A stretch of 64,000 nucleotides of DNA, taken from the NCBI GenBank assembly GCA_945873205.1, contig CAMCCC010000001.1:124001-188000 (forward strand), read 5' to 3'. The translations under genes and the position numbers were made by a program. Below, piece by piece: positions 1-7,631 of this stretch (positions are counted from its first letter, which is position 1; each line of letters starts with the position of its first letter). This stretch comes from an uncultured bacterium. Lineage in GTDB: Bacteria; Bacillota; Clostridia; Oscillospirales; Oscillospiraceae. The notes below the pieces were generated by a model. The model saw nothing but the letters and a program-made list of their open reading frames with translations, did no database searches and had not been told where the DNA came from.

Positions 1-1
1 T

Positions 2-1459
2 CCCAATATCGTCGCCGTGTATGACGTCAGCCACAACGACACCATGGAGTACATAGTCATGGAGCTGGTGGACGGAATCACATTAAGACAGTATATGGAT
101 AAGCGGGGCGCCGTGCCCTGGCGGGAGGCCCTGCATTTCACAAAGCAAATGGCCAAGGCTCTGTCCCACGCCCACGAGCGGGGCATCATCCACCGGGACA
201 TTAAGCCCCAGAACATCATGCTTCTGAAGGACGGCACCATCAAGATCGGCGATTTTGGCATTGCCGCCCTGGAAAATGAGATGCATGAGGAGAACGGCCA
301 GGCCATCGGCTCCATTCATTACATCGCGCCGGAGCAGGCCCGGGGCGAACTGCCCGATGCCCGCAGCGACATCTATTCTCTGGGCGTTGTGATGTATGAG
401 ATGCTCACCGGCAAAAAACCCTATGAGGGGGACAGCATCGGTGAGATTGCTGTCAAACATATGAACGCCGAGGCGGTCATGCCCCGGGACATTGTCCCCG
501 ACATCCCGGAGGAGCTGGAAGCGATCACCATGAAGGCCATGTGTGCCGACCTGGGGAGCCGCTACCAGTCCGCCAATGAGCTGCTGCAGGCGCTGGAAGA
601 TTTCACCCAGGCCCAGCTCAAGGCAGAGGAAGCCCCGGAGGAGGAGCCGGTGCCGCCTGTGGTGCCTGTCCGCTCTGTCAGTGAGCTTTCCAAAAAAAAC
701 TATCAGCTTCGCCGCCGGCGGGCTCACCGGGTGGCCTTTGCCTCCGGCGCTCTGGGCGCCCTGGTGCTCAGCATCGCCCTGTTCGTGTTCCTTTGGGATT
801 TCTGGCTGTCGGACGTGTTCTCCCCGGCGGAGCGGATTGACCTGCCCAATTTTGTGGGCAGCAATTATCAGAATATCGTCAGCAATGCGGAGCTGGCCTC
901 TCTCTACCGCTTCAACGTGGTCTACGTCATTGACACCGACACCGAGAGCGGCCTTGTGCTGGGGCAGAACCCGGACCCTGGCCGCAGCATGATGATCACT
1001 CCCGACGGCATCCAGGTGGAGCTTTCTGTCAGCACCGGCATGGTTTTCAATCCCGTGCCCGATGTGATCAACATGGACTACCGGGAGGCTTGTAATCTCC
1101 TGCAGCAGGCGGGTTTCCTGGTGGATATTGAAAACGCCATGTCTGACACGGTGCCCAAGGACTATGTGATCAGCACCAGCCCCATTGCCAATGAGCAGCT
1201 CAGCTCCGGCTCCACCGTGTATGTCACCGTCAGCACCGGGTCCAGCGTGGCCTATGTTCAGATGCCCAACCTGATCGGTTTGTCGGAGGAAGCTGCCATC
1301 TCCAAGCTGGAAAGCTGCGGTCTCAGCTTCGGCAGTGCCGACTATGTCCGCAGCGACCTGAACGCCGGTACCGTCATCGGCCAGAGCATTGACGCCTTTA
1401 CGGAGATTGAAGAACATTCCAAGATCCACCTTCGCGTCTCCTCCGGCCCCGAAAGTTGA
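2..1459 (+). CDS. prkC: Ser/Thr protein kinase with PASTA repeats (PrkC/Stk type), 5' end outside the window
   Basis: Membrane Ser/Thr kinase that senses muropeptides or lipid II through extracellular PASTA repeats. The reading frame is open to the left edge (PNIVAVYDV before the first in-window GTG), so the N-lobe with the ATP-binding loop is missing. Visible are the catalytic loop HRDIKPQN, the DFG motif (DFGIAA) and the APE-like segment APEQARGELPD. A charged linker is followed by one membrane segment at about residues 240-265, then three PASTA repeats to the C terminus. rsgA starts 7 bp after the stop, the usual Firmicute order prpC-prkC-rsgA. Family assignment is firm; the ligand is inferred from the family. 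Confidence 0.95.
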   Translation, partial: PNIVAVYDVSHNDTMEYIVMELVDGITLRQYMDKRGAVPWREALHFTKQMAKALSHAHERGIIHRDIKPQNIMLLKDGTIKIGDFGIAALENEMHEENGQAIGSIHYIAPEQARGELPDARSDIYSLGVVMYEMLTGKKPYEGDSIGEIAVKHMNAEAVMPRDIVPDIPEELEAITMKAMCADLGSRYQSANELLQALEDFTQAQLKAEEAPEEEPVPPVVPVRSVSELSKKNYQLRRRRAHRVAFASGALGALVLSIALFVFLWDFWLSDVFSPAERIDLPNFVGSNYQNIVSNAELASLYRFNVVYVIDTDTESGLVLGQNPDPGRSMMITPDGIQVELSVSTGMVFNPVPDVINMDYREACNLLQQAGFLVDIENAMSDTVPKDYVISTSPIANEQLSSGSTVYVTVSTGSSVAYVQMPNLIGLSEEAAISKLESCGLSFGSADYVRSDLNAGTVIGQSIDAFTEIEEHSKIHLRVSSGPES

Positions 1460-1466
1460 GGCGCCC

Positions 1467-2351
1467 ATGGCAGACGGTGTAATCTCCAAAGCCCTCAGCG
1501 GCTTTTACTATGTCAGTTCCGACGATGGTTTGCTGGAATGTAAGGCCAGGGGCCGCTTCCGGCTGGACGGCACCTCCCCCCTGGTGGGGGACAGGGTCCA
1601 GTGCAGCCTTGACCAGCACGGCAAGGGCCGTATTGACAAGGTGGAGCCCCGGCGCAACTGGTTCATTCGCCCTGCGGTGGCCAACATTGACGCCATGGTT
1701 TTTGTGGCCGCAAACACCACCCCGGTGACGGACCCCTTCCTGGTGGACCGGGTTTCGGTCATCGCGGCGGACGCGGATTGTCAGCTGATCCTCTGCATCA
1801 ACAAGGCGGATATTGACCCCGGCGACGAACTCTATAATACCTTTACTGCCGCCGGCTTTCCCGTGGTGCGCACCAGTGCAGAAACCGGCCAGGGCATGGA
1901 GGAGCTGCGCGCCGCCATCGACGGCAAGATCTGCGCCTTTACCGGGAACTCCGGCGTGGGCAAATCCAGCATCCTCAACAAGCTGCTGCCCGGCGCCGCC
2001 ATCCCCACCGGGGAGGTCAGTGAGAAGCTGGGCCGCGGCAAACATACCACCCGCCATGTGGAGCTGTATTCCCTGGGCGGCGGCACCTATGTGGCGGATA
2101 CCCCCGGCTTTGCCTCCTTTGATGTGGAGATGATGAACCCCATCCCCAAGGAGCAGCTGCAATATGACTTTATCGATTTTGAGCCCTATCTGGGCCGCTG
2201 CCGCTTCAATGACTGCGCCCACCTGAAGGAACCGGGCTGTGCCGTCACCCAGGCCCTGGACCAGGGCAAGCTGATGCCCAGCCGTTACCGCTCCTACGTG
2301 CGGCTTTACGAACTCAGCGCCCAGCATAAGTCCTGGGAAATAAAGCCCTGA
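1467..2351 (+). CDS. rsgA: Ribosome small subunit-dependent GTPase A
   Basis: Circularly permuted GTPase that helps mature the 30S subunit (B. subtilis CpgA/YloQ). 294 residues. N-terminal OB-fold, then the permuted G motifs in the order G4 (INKADID), G1 (GNSGVGKSS), G3 (DTPGF). The C-terminal zinc-binding segment shows CRFNDCAHLKEPGC. The ATG at 1467 is chosen because MADGVISKALSG fits the normal N terminus; an upstream in-frame start would overlap the kinase. It probably shares a transcript with prkC. Confidence 0.95.
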   Translation: MADGVISKALSGFYYVSSDDGLLECKARGRFRLDGTSPLVGDRVQCSLDQHGKGRIDKVEPRRNWFIRPAVANIDAMVFVAANTTPVTDPFLVDRVSVIAADADCQLILCINKADIDPGDELYNTFTAAGFPVVRTSAETGQGMEELRAAIDGKICAFTGNSGVGKSSILNKLLPGAAIPTGEVSEKLGRGKHTTRHVELYSLGGGTYVADTPGFASFDVEMMNPIPKEQLQYDFIDFEPYLGRCRFNDCAHLKEPGCAVTQALDQGKLMPSRYRSYVRLYELSAQHKSWEIKP

Positions 2352-2367
2352 GCATAATAGCGTCTAA

Positions 2368-2421
2368 AAAGCTCTCCCTCTGCGTATGATGTAAGGAATA
2401 CATCGGCAGGGGGAGAGCTTT
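2368..2421 (+). promoter_or_regulatory. Long hairpin whose 3' arm carries the ribosome-binding site of the next gene
   Basis: The arms at 2368-2383 and 2406-2421 are complementary over 16 positions with one G-T pair, and the inner GATGTA/TACATC extends the stem. The 3' arm contains the GGGGGAG Shine-Dalgarno of the ATG at 2422, so the folded RNA would hide it. It could act as a weak terminator after rsgA (only three T) or as translational control. A poor sigma-E-like element (GTCTAAA, 14 bp, CGTATGAT) lies in the 5' arm. Function is inferred. Confidence 0.5.
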
Positions 2422-2574
2422 ATGCGCAAGGGGCGTAACAACATATGGGGCTTCGTGGCCATCATTACAGGCGTGGTAATCTTTTTGGCCCTGATCCTGC
2501 CCACGGAGTTCTGGTGGTTCATACTGGCGGTCGTTTTGATCGGCGCGGGTATCTGGTTTATCCGCAGCTGCTGA
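2422..2574 (+). CDS. Small two-helix membrane protein upstream of spoVM
   Basis: 50-residue protein of unknown function. A short basic N terminus (MRKGRNN) is followed by two hydrophobic helices at about residues 9-27 and 30-46, joined by a short PTEFWW turn. Strong Shine-Dalgarno GGGGGAG lies about 6 bp before the ATG. It sits between rsgA and spoVM, 17 bp from spoVM, so the two are probably co-transcribed and may be expressed in sporulation. No named family was recognised. Confidence 0.65.
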   Translation: MRKGRNNIWGFVAIITGVVIFLALILPTEFWWFILAVVLIGAGIWFIRSC

Positions 2575-2591
2575 CAGGGAGGTATAAGGAT

Positions 2592-2660
2592 ATGAAGGTG
2601 TACATTTTTAAGCTGCCAAGATTTCTTTCAAGACTGCTGAAGAAGCTGGGCGTGCGGTAA
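2592..2660 (+). CDS. spoVM: Stage V sporulation protein M (22 residues)
   Basis: Tiny amphipathic-helix peptide that binds the convex outer forespore membrane and anchors SpoIVA. The product (MKVYIFKLPRFLSRLLKKLG plus VR) matches B. subtilis SpoVM MKFYTIKLPKFLGG at M1, K2, Y4, K7, L8, P9, F11 and L12, including the functionally important Pro9, with a basic amphipathic tail. Shine-Dalgarno GGGAGG lies about 9 bp upstream. Location after prkC-rsgA matches the B. subtilis neighbourhood (prkC-cpgA-rpe-thiN-spoVM). It is 4 residues shorter than the 26-residue B. subtilis peptide. Easily missed by gene finders. Confidence 0.88.
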   Translation: MKVYIFKLPRFLSRLLKKLGVR

Positions 2661-2686
2661 TAATCCGGCAAAGGCGCTCATATGTT
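2658..2686 (+). promoter_or_regulatory. Candidate sigma-E promoter for the sipL-like gene
   Basis: TAATAAT (2658-2664), 14 bp, CATATGTT (2679-2686) resembles the sigma-E pattern (K/M-ATATT, about 14 bp, CATA...T). It overlaps the spoVM stop codon and lies 32 bp before the next ATG. The spoIVA and spoIIIAA promoters in this window have the same geometry. Predicted by eye. Confidence 0.4.
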
Positions 2687-2718
2687 GTACAAACTGTGCA
2701 GCAAGGAGCGTAAGACCT

Positions 2719-4221
2719 ATGGAAATAAGCTTTGAGAATAAAACCGTCAACATTTACCGGGAAATCTATCATCAGACAAAGCGCATCCAGGAGAGCGCCG
2801 AGAGTGTGGTCCCGGATACCGACGACGACATTGGCCGCGTCGCCTCCGTCCAGACCAACCTCATGCTCAAGAGCAAGGAAGTGACTGCCCGCGGCGTCAT
2901 CATCTCCGGCGAGGCCACCGCCGCGCTGCTGTACATTACCGAGGACCAACAGAAAGTGTCCTTTGTCCGCCTGGCCAAGAGCTTCACCCTGGAGTATGAG
3001 GTGGCAGACATCGACCCGGATACCGTGGCCCAGGTGAAGCTGAGCATCGTCAATTGCGAGACCCGGGTGTTGAATCCCCGAAAGGTTTCTGTAACCTTTG
3101 AGCTGGCAGGGGAGTTGAGCTGCTATAAACTGGAGAGCCTGACCATTGACAGCCGCCTGCCGGCAGAGGGAAGCGAGGGCCTGCACGCCCGGTACGAAAG
3201 CACCGAGCTGATGCTGGCAAATGCCGCCTGCGAAAAGACCTTTGGCATCAACGAGCAATTCAGCTTCCCCAGCGGCAAGCCCAGTCCCAGCCGCCTAGTG
3301 TCCCAGCAGATCGATTTCGCCGTCAGCGACAGTCAGCTCATCGGCAGCAAGGTGATCATCAAGGGCAATGTGAACATTTCTGTCTGCTATCTCTCGGAGG
3401 AGGTCAATTACCCTGTCCGGGCCGAGTTCACGACCCCCTTCTCCCAGATCATCGACATCGGGGAGGAAAGCATGGACCATTGCTCCATGAATATCGAGCT
3501 GACCTCCGCCTATTTTGACATCATCAACACCATAAGCAGCGAAAAGGCTCTGGACGTGGAGCTGCACGCCGTGATTCAGCTGGTAAGCCGCAGCAGGAAG
3601 AGCATCAGCTATGTGGCGGATATTTACAGCAACAAAATGCCGGTGGACTGCGCCGTCCAGAGCCGCCAGTTCAGCATGGTGTCCAGCATCCAGAAGCTGA
3701 AGATCACCTCAGATGAGCGGCTCAGCGTGGCGGAGGACTGCGCCGATGTGCTCAGCGCTTTCCTCTCGATTGCCGAGATTTCCCTGGAACAGGGGAAGAT
3801 CAAGGCCAGTGTTGGCGTCGATGTGGTCTATCGGGACAGCAACGGTCTGCTTTCCTCCGTGCACCGGGCGGTGAGCATGGAAGGGGACGGCGGTGGGCAG
3901 AATCTTCGCCTCTGCTCTGCCCGGCTCAGCGACGTCTACCTCCGGCCCGACGGCCAGTTTATCGATGGGCATATCTCCGCCGAGATCGGCTGCCTGGTCT
4001 GCACCAGCATCGAGGTAAGGAAGGTGGGGGCAGTCAGTCTGGACGAGGAGGCTGCCTATGACCTGAGCGCTTATCCCACCGTCACCCTGGTCAGGGTGGA
4101 ACGGGAGAGCCTGTGGGAACTGGCAAAAACCTACCATTCCAGTGTGGAGCAGATCCGGGCCATGAACGAGCTGGAGGAAGATCTCTCCGGCCGCCTGCTG
4201 CTGATCCCCAAGGCGCTGTAG
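2719..4221 (+). CDS. sipL: SipL-like spore coat morphogenetic protein (DUF3794/SPOCS plus LysM)
   Basis: 500-residue protein. N-terminal and central regions are beta-rich and repeat the DUF3794 (SPOCS) pattern, for example the segments around residues 30-150 and 180-300. The C-terminal 48 residues form a LysM module (TVTLVRVERESLWELAKTYH followed by IRAMNEL and LLIPKAL). In C. difficile SipL binds SpoIVA through LysM and tethers the coat; SafA/SpoVID play this part in Bacillus. Shine-Dalgarno AAGGAG at 2703-2708. Adjacency to spoVM and presence of spoIVA in this window support the role, although DUF3794 also occurs in other coat proteins. Confidence 0.85.
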   Translation: MEISFENKTVNIYREIYHQTKRIQESAESVVPDTDDDIGRVASVQTNLMLKSKEVTARGVIISGEATAALLYITEDQQKVSFVRLAKSFTLEYEVADIDPDTVAQVKLSIVNCETRVLNPRKVSVTFELAGELSCYKLESLTIDSRLPAEGSEGLHARYESTELMLANAACEKTFGINEQFSFPSGKPSPSRLVSQQIDFAVSDSQLIGSKVIIKGNVNISVCYLSEEVNYPVRAEFTTPFSQIIDIGEESMDHCSMNIELTSAYFDIINTISSEKALDVELHAVIQLVSRSRKSISYVADIYSNKMPVDCAVQSRQFSMVSSIQKLKITSDERLSVAEDCADVLSAFLSIAEISLEQGKIKASVGVDVVYRDSNGLLSSVHRAVSMEGDGGGQNLRLCSARLSDVYLRPDGQFIDGHISAEIGCLVCTSIEVRKVGAVSLDEEAAYDLSAYPTVTLVRVERESLWELAKTYHSSVEQIRAMNELEEDLSGRLLLIPKAL

Positions 4222-4233
4222 GGAAATTAGCCC

Positions 4234-4262
4234 TTGCTATTGGTGCCGCTTTGTGTTAAAAT
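4234..4262 (+). promoter_or_regulatory. Candidate sigma-A promoter for yebC
   Basis: TTGCTA (4234-4239), 17 bp, TAAAAT (4257-4262), 54 bp before the yebC ATG. It lies directly after the sipL stop. Matched by eye to the housekeeping consensus. Confidence 0.45.
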
Positions 4263-4316
4263 ATCATTCGATCATTTTACTATAACAACGAATTGCACAT
4301 AAGAGGAGCTGTTAAC

Positions 4317-5057
4317 ATGTCAGGACATTCCAAGTGGCACAACATACAAAAGACCAAGGGTGCGGCAGACGCCAAGCGTGCGCAGGCCTTCACCAAGATC
4401 GCCCGTGAGATGATCGTGGCGGTCAAGGAGGGCGGCGGCGGTGATCCCCGCAGCAACTCCAAGCTGGCCACTGTTATTGCCAAGGCCAAGGCTGCCAATA
4501 TGCCCAATGATAATATCAAGCGCACCATTGACAAGGCCCTGGGCGCCGGCAATACCGAGAACTATGAGAAGATCGTCTACGAAGGCTATGGCCCCTGCGG
4601 CGTTGCCGTCATTGTGGAGACCATGACCGACAACCGCAACCGCACCGCCGGTGAGATGCGCCACTACTTTGATAAGTATGGCGGGAACATGGGCGCTGCC
4701 AACTGCGTGTCCTGGTCCTTCGACAAAAAGGGCGTCATCGTCATCGATAATGAGGATGGCGACCTGGACGAAGATACCGTCATGATGGACGCACTGGACG
4801 CCGGCGCTGCCGACTTTGAGGCAGATGAGGACGTGATGACCGTCTACACCGGGGTTGACGATGTAGCTGCCGTGTCCGACGCGCTGACTGCCGCCGGCTA
4901 CAAGCTGCTCTCCGCCCAGGTGGAGATGCTGCCCCAGAACGGCTATATCAAGCTCACCAATGAGGACGATATCAAGAACATGCAGAAGATGCTGGATATG
5001 TTCGAGGATAATGACGACGTCCAGAACGTCTGGCACAACTGGGAAGACGCGGAGTAA
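4317..5057 (+). CDS. yebC: YebC/PmpR family protein (TACO1 family)
   Basis: 246 residues. Start chosen at MSGHSKWHNIQ, the invariant N terminus of the family, with GAGGAG upstream; an earlier in-frame ATG lacks conservation. The whole protein shows family hallmarks (KAFTKIAREM-like segment, DNRNRTAGEMRHYFDK, YTGVDD). Members were first described as DNA-binding regulators and later as translation factors acting on proline-rich nascent chains. Single-gene unit closed by a strong terminator. Confidence 0.95.
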   Translation: MSGHSKWHNIQKTKGAADAKRAQAFTKIAREMIVAVKEGGGGDPRSNSKLATVIAKAKAANMPNDNIKRTIDKALGAGNTENYEKIVYEGYGPCGVAVIVETMTDNRNRTAGEMRHYFDKYGGNMGAANCVSWSFDKKGVIVIDNEDGDLDEDTVMMDALDAGAADFEADEDVMTVYTGVDDVAAVSDALTAAGYKLLSAQVEMLPQNGYIKLTNEDDIKNMQKMLDMFEDNDDVQNVWHNWEDAE

Positions 5058-5072
5058 ACCATATCTTGAATC

Positions 5073-5107
5073 AAAAAACAGATACCCTGGAGGGTATCTG
5101 TTTTTTT
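5073..5107. terminator. Bidirectional rho-independent terminator
   Basis: ACAGATACCCT/AGGGTATCTGT stem flanked by six A on the left and seven T on the right, so it can end yebC on plus and the TetR fusion gene on minus. The minus gene's stop codon lies in the T tract. Confidence 0.9.
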
Positions 5108-6461
5108 AACGTTTCCGCAGAATGATTTTAATGAAATTCAGGTATTTTCCGGCTCCGGCCTCCATGGACTTCCGGTCGCCGATGGCGTAGGGATTGTCCT
5201 GCTCCAGCCAGTCCTGCCAGACCTCCTCATTGCTCTCCATCTGCTGGATGCACAGGATGTCGACCCCCTTGGCGGCACTGATGATACCCCGCCAGTAGGG
5301 TATGTCGTGCATATACTCCAGCTGATCCGGGTTCCAGGACAGCAGCAGCTCCCGTGGCAGCCGGTCATGGCAATCCTTCACCATCCCGGGCACGGCGATG
5401 TAGATGTAGCCGCCGTGCTTTACATAGGGCAGCAGCTTCTCATTCAGATAGCTCTTGTCCCGGCCGAAATAGTTATAGGAGTCTACGCTGACCACCGCGT
5501 CAAAAAACTCCTCCTGGAAGGGGAGAGCCATGGCGTCAGCCTTCACCGCCTGGAGCTGCTCCGGCCCCAGGCCCTGGGCGGCAAAGAAGGCGTTGTTCTC
5601 CTCCGGGTCGCTCCACAGGTCTGAGGCGTAGACCTGGAATCCGTATTCTTTTGCCAGGAACAGGGAAGTCAGCCCGTTGCCGCTGCCCAGGTCGCAGACC
5701 CTGGCGCCCGGCTTGATCAGATGCCCGGTCATCAGTTCCTCCGTCAGCTTCACCGGGTTTGGCCCCATGATCATGGACATGAACTTACTGCTGCTGTATT
5801 TTTTACTTCTGGGGTATTCCATTTTATATTCCTCACTTTCTGTCAATTCGCAGGCCCGTTTTTCCAGCCTGCGCACAAATACTTCCATGTGTTCTTTCAG
5901 GCTTGCGGCCAGTTCCGCCGGGTCTCCGCCGCCGTCGTAAATGCTGATCAGCGTGTATACCGGGGCGTAAAAGTCCAGGGCCAGATACCGGGGGCTCTCG
6001 TTTGCCAACCCGGTCTCCACCATCTGACCCATCAGCTCCTCCACATAGTGCAGGGGGCCGGCCCCCAGATACTGCTGGTAGAGGGCGTTCATCTCCGCAT
6101 TTCTGTACCGCTCCAGACTCAGCATTTTTCGGAACTTGGAGGCAAAACTGTCCTCCGTCCAGTAGACGAACTGGGCCAGGGTGTAGGCGCAAAGCTGCTC
6201 AAATTCAGTGCTTCTGTAGCGATCCGGCATTTTTTCAAACAGATCCTCCGGCATATGGAAGCGCTTGGCGTTTTCGTAGTCGTTTTCCTCCATGCGCCGG
6301 ACAATGCTGTCAAAGATTGCCCGTTTGTTCTCGTAATGCTTGTAAAGCGCACCCTTGGTCATGCCCAGCTCCCCGGCAATCATACTGACCGACACCGCCT
6401 CATAGCCGTCCCTGGCGAACAGTGCAAGGGCAACTTGCAGTATTTTCTCTTTTGTATCCAC
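5106..6461 (-). CDS. TetR-family regulator fused to a class I SAM-dependent methyltransferase
   Basis: 451 residues in one frame. Residues 1-60 are a TetR helix-turn-helix (KEILQVALALFARDGYEAVS, GMTKGALYKHYENK). Residues 60-200 look like a TetR ligand domain. Residues 225-451 are a Rossmann methyltransferase with motif I VCDLGSGNGLTSLFLA, acidic ASDLW, and a later ADAMALPF motif. GTG start preceded by AGGGAGG. The promoter carries two TetR-like operators, so autoregulation is likely. The substrate is unknown. TetR proteins normally carry only a ligand domain, so the fused enzyme is unusual; a sequencing frameshift is excluded because the frame is continuous. Confidence 0.85.
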   Translation of the reverse strand: MDTKEKILQVALALFARDGYEAVSVSMIAGELGMTKGALYKHYENKRAIFDSIVRRMEENDYENAKRFHMPEDLFEKMPDRYRSTEFEQLCAYTLAQFVYWTEDSFASKFRKMLSLERYRNAEMNALYQQYLGAGPLHYVEELMGQMVETGLANESPRYLALDFYAPVYTLISIYDGGGDPAELAASLKEHMEVFVRRLEKRACELTESEEYKMEYPRSKKYSSSKFMSMIMGPNPVKLTEELMTGHLIKPGARVCDLGSGNGLTSLFLAKEYGFQVYASDLWSDPEENNAFFAAQGLGPEQLQAVKADAMALPFQEEFFDAVVSVDSYNYFGRDKSYLNEKLLPYVKHGGYIYIAVPGMVKDCHDRLPRELLLSWNPDQLEYMHDIPYWRGIISAAKGVDILCIQQMESNEEVWQDWLEQDNPYAIGDRKSMEAGAGKYLNFIKIILRKR

Positions 6462-6482
6462 TTTTCAACCTCCCTTAAAGTA

Positions 6483-6531
6483 AGTAAACGCTCGTTTACT
6501 ATATTATAGTGAACGAGCGTTTACTTGTCAA
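6483..6531 (-). promoter_or_regulatory. Consensus sigma-A promoter with two 18-bp palindromic operators
   Basis: On the minus strand TTGACA (6526-6531), 17 bp, TATAAT (6503-6508), a perfect consensus. Operator 1 at 6508-6525 fills the spacer and operator 2 at 6483-6500 lies just downstream of the -10. Both have the form AGTAAACG-NN-CGTTTACT (one mismatch in operator 1), 25 bp apart. They suit repression by the downstream TetR protein. Confidence 0.85.
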
Positions 6532-6546
6532 TATCCAATTGATTAT

Positions 6547-7116
6547 TTAGAATGGCCATGGGCTCAGCTTTTCTTTGCGAACGATATAGGCCCGCTGGGC
6601 GATCTCAGCCATAGGGGTGTCGCTCAGGGAGTCGGAATAAAATTCTTCTGTGCAGGCGCCGGGAAATTCCTCATAAAAACGCCGTACCTTCTCCTTGTCG
6701 TGGCAGTTTTCGCCGCTGATCCTGCCGCTGTGCTGGTCCATCCTGGTGCCGATCAGGCGTACCCCCAGTTCATCACATATGGGACGAAGCAGAAACTCCG
6801 GGGAAGCGGAGATGATCACATCGTCGCTTCGCTTCTGCCGCAGATACCACTTGGCCAGGCGCTGCCTGTTTTCCTCCCAGAAATCCTTCACCGCTCCATC
6901 CACATCGGGGAGATTGGGCAGAAAGGAGAAAAGCTGCTCCTTCAGCGCTTTGGTGTTGCCTTTCCCTGCGGCGTAGCGCAGGCCGCTGACGATGGAGCGG
7001 GGAAGTGTTTTCATCATGGCCCCGGGATAGTGCCTCAGGCAGTACAGGTAAAAGCAGTAGGAACTGTCCGGGTAAAAGACGGTCTTGTCAAAATCATAGG
7101 TATTCATGGCGTTCAT
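6547..7116 (-). CDS. HAD-superfamily hydrolase (phosphoserine-phosphatase-like)
   Basis: 189 residues. Motif I is YDFDKTVF with the nucleophile/acid Asp pair near the N terminus, motif II the Ser in VIISASPEF, and a Lys/Asp region SGENCHDKEKV follows. Fits HAD subfamily IB phosphatases. The substrate is unknown. Its ATG overlaps the stop of the nitroreductase gene (ATGA), so it is translationally coupled as the third gene of the P-type ATPase operon. A start three codons in (MNTYDFD) is also possible. Confidence 0.85.
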   Translation of the reverse strand: MNAMNTYDFDKTVFYPDSSYCFYLYCLRHYPGAMMKTLPRSIVSGLRYAAGKGNTKALKEQLFSFLPNLPDVDGAVKDFWEENRQRLAKWYLRQKRSDDVIISASPEFLLRPICDELGVRLIGTRMDQHSGRISGENCHDKEKVRRFYEEFPGACTEEFYSDSLSDTPMAEIAQRAYIVRKEKLSPWPF

Positions 7117-7631
7117 CCCACATAGTAGACATAGTTTTCTTTCCGGGGCTTCATCTCCCGCTCCTCGTCGGGGTAGCCCAGGATGCAGTTGCCGATGCCG
7201 ATGTACTCGCCTTCAATGCCCCACTTTTTCAAAAGCGCCTTACCTTCGTCGCTGTCAAATACCTCTCTGGCCCGGTTGATCCAACAGGAGCCCAGCCCCA
7301 GGGCGCTGGCGGCGTTCATCAGGTTGCCCATCACCAGGCTTCCATCCTGCACGGCGTGGGGGCTGTCCGCCTGGGCCAGGACGATCAGCACCGTGGGCGC
7401 GCCATAGAAGGGGTCGCTCTCCCAGTGATTGACTGCCGCGTTCAGCCTGGACAGATAGGCGATCTGCTCTTTATCCTGCAACACCAGGATGATAGGGGAC
7501 TGCCGGTTCATTCCGGTGGGGGCGCAGACGCCGGCCTTGAGCACGGCCTCCAGCTCCTCCCGGCTGATCTGCTCCGGCTTGTATTTTCTGATGCTGCGTC
7601 GATTGTAAATGGCTTCCAATGCTTGGTTCAT
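7113..7631 (-). CDS. Nitroreductase-family flavoprotein
   Basis: 172 residues. The family N terminus ALEAIYNRRSIRKYKPEQIS gives FMN phosphate contacts; later SALGLGSCWINRA and the C-terminal LGYPDEE segment are typical. FMN-dependent NAD(P)H oxidoreductase of unknown substrate. The start at 7631 (MNQALEA) overlaps the ATPase stop by ATGA, with AAGGAG about 11 bp upstream. Middle gene of a tightly coupled three-gene operon. Confidence 0.9.
   Translation of the reverse strand: MNQALEAIYNRRSIRKYKPEQISREELEAVLKAGVCAPTGMNRQSPIILVLQDKEQIAYLSRLNAAVNHWESDPFYGAPTVLIVLAQADSPHAVQDGSLVMGNLMNAASALGLGSCWINRAREVFDSDEGKALLKKWGIEGEYIGIGNCILGYPDEEREMKPRKENYVYYVG

Noticed and set aside
83-1489. Long open frames opposite prkC, and similar ones opposite pfp (20860-22185), fba (22234-23229), radA (26706-28055) and recombinase 2 (60181-61752)
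   Set aside because: They mirror well-identified genes, have no family features or ribosome-binding sites, and arise from GC-rich codon use.
5307-6509. Plus-strand frames opposite the TetR-methyltransferase gene
   Set aside because: Low-complexity Pro/Arg/Ser-rich translations typical of antisense frames in GC-rich genes.
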